From contig CANGME010000001.1 in the NCBI GenBank assembly GCA_947455145.1, positions 186,001-250,000 on the forward strand: a DNA stretch of 64,000 nucleotides, given 5' to 3'. This stretch comes from Comamonadaceae bacterium (GTDB taxonomy: Bacteria > Pseudomonadota > Gammaproteobacteria > Burkholderiales > Burkholderiaceae_C). Under the pieces are notes generated by a model. That model searched no databases and had not been told where the DNA came from. It saw nothing but the letters and a program-made list of their open reading frames with translations. A program made the position numbers and the translations under genes. Shown piece after piece: positions 1 through 9,498 of the stretch (its first letter is position 1; each line of letters begins with the position of its first letter).

Positions 1-564
1 GGCGTGACGATGAGCTTGCCTGCTCAAGACCGTTACAGCTACGACAAAGAATTCATGCTGAATCAGATCAGCATGTTGTTTGGAGGTCGCATTGCCGAAG
101 AAGTGTTCATGCACCAGATGACCACCGGCGCCAGCAATGACTTTGAACGCGCGACGCAAATTGCCCGTGACATGGTCATGCGCTACGGCATGACCGACGC
201 TCTAGGCCCCATGGTTTACGCTGAAAATGAAGGCGAAGTGTTCCTGGGTCGCTCAGTCACAAAAACCACCAACATGAGCGAAAGCACCATGCAAAAGGTG
301 GATGCCGAGGTGCGCAAGATCATTGATGAGCAATATGCGCTGGCGCGCAAGCTGATTGAAGAAAACAGCGACAAGATGCACGCAATGGCCAAGGCCTTGC
401 TGGAGTGGGAAACCATAGATAGCGAACAGCTGGACGACATCATGGCTGGCAAAGAACCCCGTGCCCCGAAAGACTGGACGCCACGTACTCCAAACCAAGA
501 TGGAAGCAACGGATCAGGTGGAGCCCCGGCCGTAAAGACTGAACCTGCACCTACCGTCGCCTGA
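1..564 (+). CDS. ftsH: ATP-dependent zinc metalloprotease FtsH, C-terminal part (5' end outside window)
   Basis: Membrane-anchored AAA+ protease that degrades unassembled membrane proteins and regulatory proteins. Only the last ~188 residues are present, reading in frame from base 1. The visible part is the end of the peptidase domain: GGRIAEE, then TGASND (the Asp is expected to be the third zinc ligand), MVMRYGMTD and GEVFLGRS, all typical of FtsH. The HEXXH motif and AAA module lie upstream of the window. The tail after about residue 150 is Pro/Gly/Ser-rich and probably disordered. A strong terminator follows the stop and separates it from folP. Confidence 0.96.
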   Translation, partial: GVTMSLPAQDRYSYDKEFMLNQISMLFGGRIAEEVFMHQMTTGASNDFERATQIARDMVMRYGMTDALGPMVYAENEGEVFLGRSVTKTTNMSESTMQKVDAEVRKIIDEQYALARKLIEENSDKMHAMAKALLEWETIDSEQLDDIMAGKEPRAPKDWTPRTPNQDGSNGSGGAPAVKTEPAPTVA

Positions 565-598
565 TGTGTAACGTAATTTAAATCAACGTTGAAGTTTT

Positions 599-629
599 AA
601 AAACGGGGCAACGTGCCCCGTTTTTCTTT
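599..629 (+). terminator. Rho-independent terminator after ftsH
   Basis: A 12-bp perfect stem, AAAAACGGGGCA at 599-610 and TGCCCCGTTTTT at 614-625, with a 3-base loop and a T-rich tail. It follows the ftsH stop by about 35 bases. A GTG at 613 that could extend folP upstream lies in this hairpin, which argues for the folP start at 664. Confidence 0.9.
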
Positions 630-663
630 GGGCCTACGAAAAACCCAAACAAAGTGTGACCCC

Positions 664-1572
664 ATGATTTGGCAAACATCCCGTTTCTCCATTGACCTCT
701 TCCGACCTCAGGTGATGGCCATCGTTAATGTGACACCTGACTCCTTCTCCGATGGCGGATCACACGCATCTACAGCACTGGCTTTGGCTCGCTGCGAACT
801 ACTGCTAGCGCAAGGGGCAGATCTTTTAGATATTGGTGGTGAATCAACCCGCCCCGGAGCGACACCGTTGTCGCTGGATGATGAGTTGAAAAGAGTTCTT
901 CCCGTGGTGCGTGAAGCCGTCAAGTTAGGTGTACCAATTTCGGTTGATACCTATAAACCGCAGGTTATGCAGGCCGTACTTGATTTGGGTGCGGACGTCA
1001 TCAACGACATCTGGGCCTTGCGCTGGCCTGCACCATCAAGTGGCAACTCATCTCAATCCGTTGTAAGCCAGCACCCAAACTGTGGCGTGTGTCTGATGCA
1101 CATGCACCGCGAGCCGCAAACCATGCAAGTCAGTCCCATGGAAGGTGATGTAGTGTCTCAAGTGCTTTTGTTTTTTGAGCAGTCTGCGCAGAATTTGAAA
1201 GAACTGGGTGTAGATATGAAGCGCATTGTGGTTGACCCTGGTATCGGTTTTGGCAAGACAGTCGCGCAAAATTTCAGCTTATTGGCACGTCAGCATGAAT
1301 TGCTTCTGGCAGGCTACCCCTTGTTGGCGGGGTGGTCCCGAAAATCCTCACTGGCCGCTGCATCGGGCATAGAGACGAAGTCTTTAAGTAAACTGGATTC
1401 TCGTGAGCGCATGATCCCCAGCGTGTCGGCTGCGTTACTTGCAGTGGAGAGGGGTGCCCGCATTGTGCGAGTTCACGATGTTCGTGAAACCGTGCAAGCG
1501 CTGAAGGTCTGGAGCGCGGCATTTAACACTCTAGAATCGAGCGATTACATACCAACAGGCGACAAAAAATGA
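664..1572 (+). CDS. folP: Dihydropteroate synthase
   Basis: Condenses 6-hydroxymethyl-dihydropterin pyrophosphate with p-aminobenzoate to dihydropteroate in folate synthesis; cytosolic TIM barrel of 302 residues, normal for the family. Signatures in order: [12 protein letters not shown] near the N-terminus, [11 protein letters not shown] (pterin/phosphate loop), SVDTYKP and DPGIGFGKT. The ATG at 664 is chosen over a GTG at 613 because that one sits in the ftsH terminator and adds a tail unlike the family. The stop overlaps the glmM start (ATGA), so the pair is probably translationally coupled, as in many proteobacteria. Confidence 0.95.
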   Translation: MIWQTSRFSIDLFRPQVMAIVNVTPDSFSDGGSHASTALALARCELLLAQGADLLDIGGESTRPGATPLSLDDELKRVLPVVREAVKLGVPISVDTYKPQVMQAVLDLGADVINDIWALRWPAPSSGNSSQSVVSQHPNCGVCLMHMHREPQTMQVSPMEGDVVSQVLLFFEQSAQNLKELGVDMKRIVVDPGIGFGKTVAQNFSLLARQHELLLAGYPLLAGWSRKSSLAAASGIETKSLSKLDSRERMIPSVSAALLAVERGARIVRVHDVRETVQALKVWSAAFNTLESSDYIPTGDKK

Positions 1573-2924
1573 GCAGAAAATACTTTGGCACAGACGGCAT
1601 ACGCGGCACAGTCGGACAAGCCCCTATCACGCCTGATTTTGTGTTGAGACTCGCCCACGCAGTAGGTCGCGTTTTGAAGCGCACTGAAGCGCGGCCAACG
1701 GTGCTAATTGGCAAAGACACCCGTATTTCTGGCTACATGCTGGAAAGCGCGTTGGAGTCCGGCTTTAACTCGGCCGGGGTTGATGTAGTTTTGCTTGGCC
1801 CACTCCCCACACCAGGTGTAGCTTACCTGACACGCGCACAACGAGCCTCTTTGGGGGTAGTTATCAGCGCCAGCCACAACGCCTTTCCTGACAATGGGAT
1901 CAAATTTTTCAACGCACAGGGGGCTAAGCTGTCTGATCTTTGGGAGGAAGAAGTGGAAAGCGTACTTGAAGAACCGCCGGTGTGGGTTGATTCCGCTCAC
2001 TTGGGTAGAACGCGACGGCTTGACGATGCTGCAGGTCGGTACATCGAGTTTTGCAAGAGCACCTTCCCAACCGATCTCACGCTTAAAGGTTTACGAATTG
2101 TGGTTGATGGCGCCCATGGTGCTGCTTACCAGATCGCGCCCATGGTGTTTCATGAACTTGGGGCCGAGGTCGTGCCTATTGCGTGTGCGCCCGACGGGCT
2201 AAACATCAATGACAACGTGGGTGCAACCCACCCTCAGGCCTTGGTGGATGCCGTTAAAGCCCATAGGGCAGACTTTGGTGTATCTCTTGATGGTGACGCA
2301 GATCGATTACTCATGGTTGATGAAAGTGGCCGACTTTATAACGGTGATGAACTGCTCTACCTTATGGTGATGGCACGCCTAGAAGGCGCTACCAGACCTG
2401 GCGGAAACCGGCGCAACCCAGTGGCTGGCGTGGTCGGCACACTCATGACAAATATGGCAATCGAAGTGGCACTTAAAGCCAAGGGGGTAGAGTTTGTGCG
2501 CGCCAAAGTGGGTGATCGATATGTGCTCGAAGAGCTTGAGAAAAACAAATGGATTCTTGGTGGCGAAGGTTCTGGCCACCTGCTGGCCTTGGACAAACAC
2601 AGCACAGGCGACGGCTTGATTAGCGCCTTGCAGGTTTTGCATGCTTGCGTGGGTTCTAAGAAAACTTTGTCTGAATTATTGGTTGATGTGACCCTGTACC
2701 CACAAACCATGATCAACGTGCGCCTACAACCCGGTCATGACTGGAAAAGCAGCCCAAAACTCGCGACTGAGACTTTAGCGGTGGAAAAAGAACTAGGCGA
2801 TAGTGGGCGAATCCTAATCCGTGCCAGCGGCACCGAGCCGCTTGTACGCGTGATGGTTGAGTCGCGTGATGCTCGACAAGCTAAAGTTTGCGCTCAACGA
2901 TTAGCTGATGCTGTAAAGGGTTAA
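1569..2924 (+). CDS. glmM: Phosphoglucosamine mutase
   Basis: Interconverts glucosamine-6-phosphate and glucosamine-1-phosphate on the way to UDP-GlcNAc, feeding peptidoglycan and LPS. The 451 residues match family length. Seen: [10 protein letters not shown] at the N-terminus, the phosphoserine loop ISASHN with Ser102, the metal loop DGDADR near residue 240, the sugar-binding loop GEGSGH, and the phosphate-binding [10 protein letters not shown] near the C-terminus. All catalytic elements are intact. It starts inside the folP stop codon and converges tail to tail with the aquaporin gene, the two stop codons overlapping at 2921-2924. Confidence 0.97.
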   Translation: MSRKYFGTDGIRGTVGQAPITPDFVLRLAHAVGRVLKRTEARPTVLIGKDTRISGYMLESALESGFNSAGVDVVLLGPLPTPGVAYLTRAQRASLGVVISASHNAFPDNGIKFFNAQGAKLSDLWEEEVESVLEEPPVWVDSAHLGRTRRLDDAAGRYIEFCKSTFPTDLTLKGLRIVVDGAHGAAYQIAPMVFHELGAEVVPIACAPDGLNINDNVGATHPQALVDAVKAHRADFGVSLDGDADRLLMVDESGRLYNGDELLYLMVMARLEGATRPGGNRRNPVAGVVGTLMTNMAIEVALKAKGVEFVRAKVGDRYVLEELEKNKWILGGEGSGHLLALDKHSTGDGLISALQVLHACVGSKKTLSELLVDVTLYPQTMINVRLQPGHDWKSSPKLATETLAVEKELGDSGRILIRASGTEPLVRVMVESRDARQAKVCAQRLADAVKG

Positions 2925-3610
2925 TCGAAACGTCTCGCAAGCCAAGCCGCAGCCATCGCACCCACGCACTGCGCCAATACAAAGCCTGCAGCACTGGATG
3001 GCGCAATCCCTGCGAAGCTGTTGGTCAGCAGACGCCCAAGTACCGCAGCGGGGTTGGCAAATGATGTGCTTGCCGTGAACCAGTAGGCCGCACCGATATA
3101 GCAAGCGACCAAAGCGCTAGCTCTTCCGGGTGGTGAGCGCAAGATCACAAAAATCAGTCCCCCTGTGGCCACCACTTCTGCAATCCACTGGCCCGAACCT
3201 CCTCGTAATTTTTGACTGGTTTGCAGGAGATCCAAACCAAACATGGCATGCGAAAGCCAAGTTCCAACGGCGGCGCCCGTCAACTGCGATGTTATTAAAA
3301 AAGTAGATGCATGTATATTTTTCATCAAATTTGCATCTGATTTTGACAATGCAAATAGATCAACCAAGGTCACTAAGGGATTGAAATGTGCCCCGCTGAT
3401 CGGGCCAAATATTTCAATTAATACGTAAAGTGCAAATATGGTGGCAAGCGTGTTCGCCAGAAGCATGACAGCAACGTTCCCGCCAGCCAAGCGTTCGGCC
3501 ATGATGCCCGATCCCACTACCGCACATAGCAGCGCGGCAGTGCCTACAAACTCAGCTCCAATTTTTTGATAAATGCTTGGGGCTTTCACTTCGAGTATTG
3601 TTGCGGTCAT
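2921..3610 (-). CDS. Aquaporin / MIP-family channel with NPL in place of the first NPA
   Basis: Membrane channel of the major intrinsic protein family, 229 residues with about six hydrophobic helices. The first pore half-helix carries NPL (residues 77-79, in GAHFNPL) instead of NPA; the second has canonical NPA (186-188) followed by Arg193 of the selectivity filter. The sequence [11 protein letters not shown] is typical of a bacterial aquaporin-like group. Substrate (water, small neutral solute or metalloid) cannot be read from sequence. No arsenic or glycerol genes are adjacent. No strong ribosome binding site precedes the ATG. Confidence 0.85.
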   Translation of the reverse strand: MTATILEVKAPSIYQKIGAEFVGTAALLCAVVGSGIMAERLAGGNVAVMLLANTLATIFALYVLIEIFGPISGAHFNPLVTLVDLFALSKSDANLMKNIHASTFLITSQLTGAAVGTWLSHAMFGLDLLQTSQKLRGGSGQWIAEVVATGGLIFVILRSPPGRASALVACYIGAAYWFTASTSFANPAAVLGRLLTNSFAGIAPSSAAGFVLAQCVGAMAAAWLARRFD

Positions 3611-3760
3611 TAGTTTGCCAAGCTGCGCGTGGTTTGTTCAAGTAAGGCTGATCAAGCCCTTAATTCGGGATCTTGACGCCTTAAAATTTCAACAAAAAAT
3701 TTTAATGCTGAACCACGAAATGTATGCTGACAGCCTAATACATCCCTAGATGGCTTACTC

Positions 3761-3800
3761 AAAAGCAGCACCAAGCGATGATTTCTTAACTGCTTTTTTT
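3761..3800 (-). terminator. Possible terminator below the PbpG-type gene
   Basis: Arms AAAAGCAG (3761-3768) and CTGCTTTT (3790-3797) could pair across a 21-base loop, about 45 bases beyond the stop of the minus-strand gene ending at 3845. The loop is long and the T-run short, so this is tentative. The rest of the 3611-3844 gap shows nothing recognisable. Confidence 0.3.
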
Positions 3801-3844
3801 ATATCAGCAGGATACCTGAGAGTTACCGACTCTAGACCCTGAAA

Positions 3845-4873
3845 CTAAGAAACAGGAGGCTTCACTGGGATGGTTTCTACCCAATGTCGCACACGCTCTG
3901 CATCTCCCAGACGACTTAGCTTACCAGCAGAGTCCAGAAACACCATTATGAGTTTGCGCCCAGCAACCTTGGCTTGCATAACCAAACATTGACCCGCTTC
4001 AGAGATGTACCCGGTCTTTTGCAAACCTATGTCCCAGATTGGGTTTTTAACCAGTCGATTGGTATTGTTGTATTGCAATACCCTGTTGCCTACGGCGACT
4101 TGATGGCCGTGAGAGGTTGAATACTCGCGCAGCAAGCTATTTTGTGATGCGACACTGACCAATAAGGCTAGATCGTGTGCACTAGATTGATTTTTGCTTG
4201 ATAAGCCGGTAGGTTCAACATATCGCGTATCTTGCATACCTAAAATACGTGCTTTCTCATTCATTAGAGACACAAAAATAGGCAACCCACCAGGGAAAGT
4301 TCTTCCCAACGCATTTGCAGCGCGATTTTCACTAGACATCAAAGCAAGATGAAGCATTTCTCGTCGGCTAAGTTGGGTGCCAACTCGCAACCTAGATGAG
4401 CTACCTTTTTCTGTATCTACATCCGCTTGGCTAATTTCTATGATTTCAGACATAGAAAGATTGGCCTCACTAATGAGCAATCCTGTCATCAACTTGGTAA
4501 TAGAAGCAATTGGCACCACCGCCTGATCGTTTTTGCGAAACAAGATTTCATTGGTGTCTTGATCAATCACTAAGGCAACACTGGACTTAAGATCCAATGA
4601 GTCTGAAGTTTGATGTAAACCAGCCAGCTGTCCGAATGAAGGACGAGTTCGAGAAACGATCAGCGTCCGATCTGGTTTTCGCTTGGTCTTTGAGACTGAA
4701 GTATTTACTTTGCGCTTATAAATCGCAACGGTTTTTGAGTTTTTAACTTCAACATTTTTTTGTGCGGAAATAGCACGATCCGTGCACACGAAAAAAACTG
4801 CAGCGCTAACGACAACACTGCAAAAACAACGTGACGAGAAGCCCAAAAATCTAAGCAAATCTCGAATAGTCAT
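3845..4873 (-). CDS. pbpG: D-alanyl-D-alanine endopeptidase, PbpG/DacA family
   Basis: Periplasmic serine peptidase (peptidase S11) acting on peptidoglycan stem peptides; 342 residues. The ATG at 4871-4873 is chosen because GGAG sits 7 bases upstream; an ATG 24 codons earlier lacks a ribosome binding site. A hydrophobic stretch near residues 17-30 is a signal or anchor. A basic linker (40-80) precedes the catalytic domain. Active-site motifs: SITK (Ser124, Lys127), SEN (181-183) and KTG (286-288). No large C-terminal PBP5-type domain is present, which favours the PBP7/PbpG type. The gene is more AT-rich than those to its right. Confidence 0.88.
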   Translation of the reverse strand: MTIRDLLRFLGFSSRCFCSVVVSAAVFFVCTDRAISAQKNVEVKNSKTVAIYKRKVNTSVSKTKRKPDRTLIVSRTRPSFGQLAGLHQTSDSLDLKSSVALVIDQDTNEILFRKNDQAVVPIASITKLMTGLLISEANLSMSEIIEISQADVDTEKGSSSRLRVGTQLSRREMLHLALMSSENRAANALGRTFPGGLPIFVSLMNEKARILGMQDTRYVEPTGLSSKNQSSAHDLALLVSVASQNSLLREYSTSHGHQVAVGNRVLQYNNTNRLVKNPIWDIGLQKTGYISEAGQCLVMQAKVAGRKLIMVFLDSAGKLSRLGDAERVRHWVETIPVKPPVS

Positions 4874-4948
4874 ATCTTTTTCTCCAAACCATCTTATTGA
4901 GATCAGGTTATACCGAAAAAATCCCGTGAAATCAATAGCTTGCAAGGT

Positions 4949-5692
4949 TTATTTAGTTTCAATTCTCACAAGCTTGCCAAGCAGCCATTCATTCAACGCT
5001 TCCCCCACTGCCCCCGGCTGCTCCATGGTGCACATGTGGCCGCAGTCTTCGATGATGCGCAGGGTTGCTTGGTTGCCTAGGTGGGTCAAGGCGCCGTACA
5101 TGGCCTCGTGCTGGGCCGGGCCGCTCCAACTGTCTTCACGTCCACACAACACGAGTGTGGGGCAAGTGATGGTGGCCAGCTGGGGCGCTGAGTCGCACCG
5201 CCCGAGCAGAGCGTTGATCTGGGCTTCAAATTGCGCGGGGTTGCTGCGCTCCAGCATTTGCAAGATGTCTTCAAACACGGGCGTGGTCAGGCGACGGGGG
5301 TGCACCATGCCTTTGGCCCATTGTTGGCCCATGGCGCGCATGCCTTGGATGCGGGCCTGTTCCAGCAGCGTCATGCGCCCTGCCCTTTCGCGCTCACCCG
5401 CTTCGCCTGCGGGCAGGGGGTGGGTGCCGGTGTCCATCAAAGCCAGGCGCTCCACGCGCTGCGGGGCTAGGCGCATGACCTCCATGGCCACGCGGCCACC
5501 CATGGAGTGACCGGCCAGGGCAAAACGCTCCGTCGGCGCTTCATCCAGCACCTGCGCGGCCATGGTGGTGAGCGAGTTGCGCAGGCCGTAGGCCACCACG
5601 TGACATTGCGCATGGGCTTGCAGCGCGGGCAGCAGGGGCGTCCAGACGGCGGCGTCGCACATCAGGCCTGGGAGCAACATCAGCGTCGTCAT
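4949..5692 (-). CDS. Alpha/beta hydrolase
   Basis: Alpha/beta-fold hydrolase of 247 residues. Nucleophile elbow GHSMGG with Ser63, probable acid Asp187 in GREDSW, and His219 in DCGHM complete the triad. The N-terminal LLPGLMCDAAVW is the usual oxyanion-hole strand. Last gene of the long minus-strand catabolic block and 3 bases from the aldo/keto reductase stop, so co-transcription is likely. It may open a ring-cleavage product, lactone or ester in that pathway, or act as a general carboxylesterase; the sequence does not decide. Confidence 0.85.
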   Translation of the reverse strand: MTTLMLLPGLMCDAAVWTPLLPALQAHAQCHVVAYGLRNSLTTMAAQVLDEAPTERFALAGHSMGGRVAMEVMRLAPQRVERLALMDTGTHPLPAGEAGERERAGRMTLLEQARIQGMRAMGQQWAKGMVHPRRLTTPVFEDILQMLERSNPAQFEAQINALLGRCDSAPQLATITCPTLVLCGREDSWSGPAQHEAMYGALTHLGNQATLRIIEDCGHMCTMEQPGAVGEALNEWLLGKLVRIETK

Positions 5693-5695
5693 GGC

Positions 5696-6709
<1,014 letters not shown>

Positions 6710-6741
6710 AGAGGATCTTTCTGTGAATGTGCAGGACTTAA

Positions 6742-7701
6742 TTACTCTGCTTTGATATTGCTGTTGCGGACCATCTGCGTCCACAAGGCGGATTCGGCTT
6801 TGGTTAGGGCCAGCAGCTCGGCAGGCGTGCTCGTTTTAAGGATTAGGCCTTGTTTGGTGAGCTTGTCTTTAACGGCAACGTCGTCCAGCGCAGCCATGAT
6901 GGCAGCGCGGTATTGCTCCACCAATGCGGCGGACATTTTGGGCGCCCCCCAGATGGAAAACCAGGGGTCCGCATGGAAGTTTTGGGCACCCTGCTCTTGC
7001 AGCGATGGGATGTCCGGGAAGCCGGGGTGGCGCTCCCGCAAGGAGCCACCGATGATCTTCAGCCGCCCTGCATCGCGCAAGGGGACTGCCACCTGAATGG
7101 GCATGAACATGGTGGGAATTTGTCCACCCAGCAGGTCATTCACCGCCGGTGCCGATCCCTTGTACGGGACGTGCTCCAAGGGTATGCCGAGCGACTGCTT
7201 GAGCAACTCCATGAACAGATGGTGATGCGTGCCATTGCCGGGCGATGCGTAAAACAAGCCGGGGCGTGACTTGGCCCAGGTGGCAAATTCCGCCAGCGTA
7301 TTGGCAGGAACTTCCTTGTGCACCACCAGAACAAAGGACGACGAACACACCTGCGTGATAGGCGTGAAGCTGTTGATCACATCAAAGTCAATCGACTTGT
7401 AAAACAGCGGCAGGGTGACCGTGGTGGCTGGCACGATGAGCAGCGTGGCGGGGTCGGCGGACTTGGCCACAAAGTCCATACCGATCATGCCGGAGGCACC
7501 CGCCTTGTTCTCCACGACGAAGCCCATGTCCAGCTTGGCCTGCATGACCGGGCCGATGGCCCGCGCGATCAAATCTGGCGTGGTGCCGGGTGTCAGGGGG
7601 ACGACTATGCGCAGCAGCTTTTGCTGCGCATGTGCGACTCCCATACTTGCCAATGCGGCTGCACCCGATGCAGCCAAAAGTGTTCTGCGACCTAGGGTCA
7701 T
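6742..7701 (-). CDS. Bug-family (TctC-type) periplasmic binding protein, copy 1
   Basis: Periplasmic solute-binding protein of the tripartite tricarboxylate transporter receptor family, 319 residues. The N-terminus has twin arginines (GRRTLLAASG) and a hydrophobic stretch ending AHA, so export by Tat or Sec is possible. Family marks: VPLTPGTTPDLIAR, ENKAGASGMIG, and YASPGNGTHHHL in the middle. These proteins usually bind carboxylates. No TctA or TctB membrane genes lie in the window, a common situation in Burkholderiales, where many Bug proteins are orphans. The second copy lies two genes upstream. Confidence 0.93.
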   Translation of the reverse strand: MTLGRRTLLAASGAAALASMGVAHAQQKLLRIVVPLTPGTTPDLIARAIGPVMQAKLDMGFVVENKAGASGMIGMDFVAKSADPATLLIVPATTVTLPLFYKSIDFDVINSFTPITQVCSSSFVLVVHKEVPANTLAEFATWAKSRPGLFYASPGNGTHHHLFMELLKQSLGIPLEHVPYKGSAPAVNDLLGGQIPTMFMPIQVAVPLRDAGRLKIIGGSLRERHPGFPDIPSLQEQGAQNFHADPWFSIWGAPKMSAALVEQYRAAIMAALDDVAVKDKLTKQGLILKTSTPAELLALTKAESALWTQMVRNSNIKAE

Positions 7702-7749
7702 GTGGCTTGCTCCGGTGCTGTGAGGTTGGTGTGAGCGTACTGCGAGTTT

Positions 7750-8484
7750 TTAGGCCTGCTTCTCGGCTTCAAGTTTCTTCAGCATCTTGTTGCGCACCAA
7801 ATTCCAGAAGCGCCCGTAGTCTTGCCACACCACGTTGGCGGCCACTTCCTGGTCGTCCATGAAGGTGATGTCACCATTCGGGCCGGCCAGCATTTCGGCT
7901 TGGTATTGCATGCGGGCGTTTTGCTCCAGGTACACGCTGCGGCCGACGGCCACTTGCAAGCTCTCACCCACCACCACAGCGCCGTGGCCGCGCATCAAGG
8001 CCGCAGGGTGACCACCCAAGGTTTTAGCCAGCGACGCGCCCAAGTAGGTGTCGCGCACCAACATGTCGCTGCCCGGCAAGGCATCGCGGATTTCCCAGTT
8101 GGGCACACCCAGACCGATGAAGGCCGACATGTGGAAGATGGGGCGCAGCGACGTGTTGGTGCAGCAAAACGGGATGACCGAAGGTGAGTGGTTGTGCACC
8201 ACGGCCATCACCTCGGGGCGCACCTTGTACACCTCGCCGTGGATGAAGCGCTCGTTCACCGGGTGGCGACCTTGCGCGTCGATGGGCTGGCTCTGCATGT
8301 CGAACTCCATCATGTCGGACTCAAGCACCAACTCGGGCGGTGACGAGCGCGCCATCCAGAAACGATTGGGGTTGACAGGGCAGCGCACGCTGATGTGCCC
8401 GTAGGCGTCGATGATGCCGTGCTCCGCCAACAGGCGGTAGGCGATGACCAGGTCTTGGAAAAGGCTGGCATGGGTTTGACTCAT
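7750..8484 (-). CDS. Class II aldolase/adducin-family protein
   Basis: Metal-dependent enzyme of 244 residues. Zinc ligands expected from the fold are visible: His97 and His99 in VVHNHSP and His167 in MRGHGA; Glu84 in the GEVYK segment is the probable catalytic acid. The fold includes sugar-phosphate aldolases and also decarboxylases of aromatic acids such as PhtC (3,4-dihydroxyphthalate decarboxylase). Given neighbouring flavin hydroxylases, a decarboxylase or retro-aldol step on a ring-derived acid is plausible. It sits between two Bug binding protein genes. Confidence 0.88.
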   Translation of the reverse strand: MSQTHASLFQDLVIAYRLLAEHGIIDAYGHISVRCPVNPNRFWMARSSPPELVLESDMMEFDMQSQPIDAQGRHPVNERFIHGEVYKVRPEVMAVVHNHSPSVIPFCCTNTSLRPIFHMSAFIGLGVPNWEIRDALPGSDMLVRDTYLGASLAKTLGGHPAALMRGHGAVVVGESLQVAVGRSVYLEQNARMQYQAEMLAGPNGDITFMDDQEVAANVVWQDYGRFWNLVRNKMLKKLEAEKQA

Positions 8485-8520
8485 AGGGTGCTCCTGAAAA
8501 TTTTTAAGTTTGAAATTGAA

Positions 8521-9486
8521 TTACTCGACGACGATCTTGCCGCGTGCCACCACTTGCGACCACTGCTTGATTTCCTTGCGCAGCAATGCATCAAAACGCT
8601 CGGGTTTGCCGCCTGCGGGGTCCACACTTTGCTTGGCCATGGCTTCCTTCACCTCAGGCAGCGTCAAGAGCTGGTTGATTTCGGCGTTCATCTTCGCAAT
8701 GATCGCAGGCGGTGTGCCCACCGGGGCCAACATGCCGTACCAAGTCTCCACCAGCATATTGGGGTAGCCGGACTCAACAAACGTAGGCACTTGCGGGAAG
8801 GCAGGCACACGCTCAGGCCCCATCACCGCCAGGATACGCAGCTTGCCGCTTTGCGCCAGCACCGAGGCGCTTTGCAGGGAGACGACGCTGGCCTGCACGT
8901 GACCGGCCACCACGTCGTTGAGCGCGCCGGCACTGCCCTTATAAGTCACATGAACCATATTGGTTCCCGTCTCTTGCTTGAACAACTCCATGGCCAAGTG
9001 CTGCGATCCCCCCGCACCGGGAGAGGCGTAGTTCAAAACACCGGGCTGCTTCTTGAGTTGATCCACAAACTCGCGCACGTTGTTGGCGGGAAATTTGGGG
9101 TTGACCACCAGCGTCATGGCGCTGGTGCCAAGTAAGGCCACCGGGGCAAAGCTCTTGAGCGGGTCAAATGGCAGCTTGGGGTTGGTCGCGGCAATGGTGC
9201 CGTAAGACGTGGCAACAAAGCCGAAGGTGTAACCATCGGGCGCGGCCTTGGCTACGGCGTCGGTACCGATAGTGCCACCCGCCCCTGCCTTGTTCTCGAT
9301 AACGACGGGCACGTTCCAGCGCTGCGAGATGCGCGTGCCCAGCATGCGGGCCAACATGTCGCCCGTAGTGCCAGGGGTGTAAGGCACGACGAACTGAATG
9401 GCGCGAGAGGGGTAATCCTGTGCTTGTGCCAAAGAAGGCAAAAGCAAGACACTGGCCAGTCCCACTACAACTGTAAATGACTTCAT
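8521..9486 (-). CDS. Bug-family (TctC-type) periplasmic binding protein, copy 2
   Basis: Second TctC-type receptor, 321 residues. A Sec signal peptide with hydrophobic core VVVGLASVLLLPSL ends AQA. Family marks: VVPYTPGTTGDMLARMLG, ENKAGAGGTIG and NYASPGAGGSQHL. It diverges widely from copy 1, so the two probably bind different ligands and are not a fresh duplication. Start ATG at 9484-9486 has AGGAG just upstream. The next gene upstream ends 12 bases away, consistent with one transcript. Confidence 0.94.
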   Translation of the reverse strand: MKSFTVVVGLASVLLLPSLAQAQDYPSRAIQFVVPYTPGTTGDMLARMLGTRISQRWNVPVVIENKAGAGGTIGTDAVAKAAPDGYTFGFVATSYGTIAATNPKLPFDPLKSFAPVALLGTSAMTLVVNPKFPANNVREFVDQLKKQPGVLNYASPGAGGSQHLAMELFKQETGTNMVHVTYKGSAGALNDVVAGHVQASVVSLQSASVLAQSGKLRILAVMGPERVPAFPQVPTFVESGYPNMLVETWYGMLAPVGTPPAIIAKMNAEINQLLTLPEVKEAMAKQSVDPAGGKPERFDALLRKEIKQWSQVVARGKIVVE

Positions 9487-9498
9487 GATTAGCTCCTT

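Noticed and set aside
613-663. Upstream GTG start extending folP by 17 codons
   Set aside because: It lies within the terminator hairpin after ftsH and adds residues unlike the FolP family; ATG at 664 fits.
3095-3125. Resemblance of the aquaporin gene to a Comamonadaceae short repeat (TAGCGCTT..AAGCG-like arms)
   Set aside because: The bases encode residues expected for the aquaporin helix at this point, so the match is probably chance.
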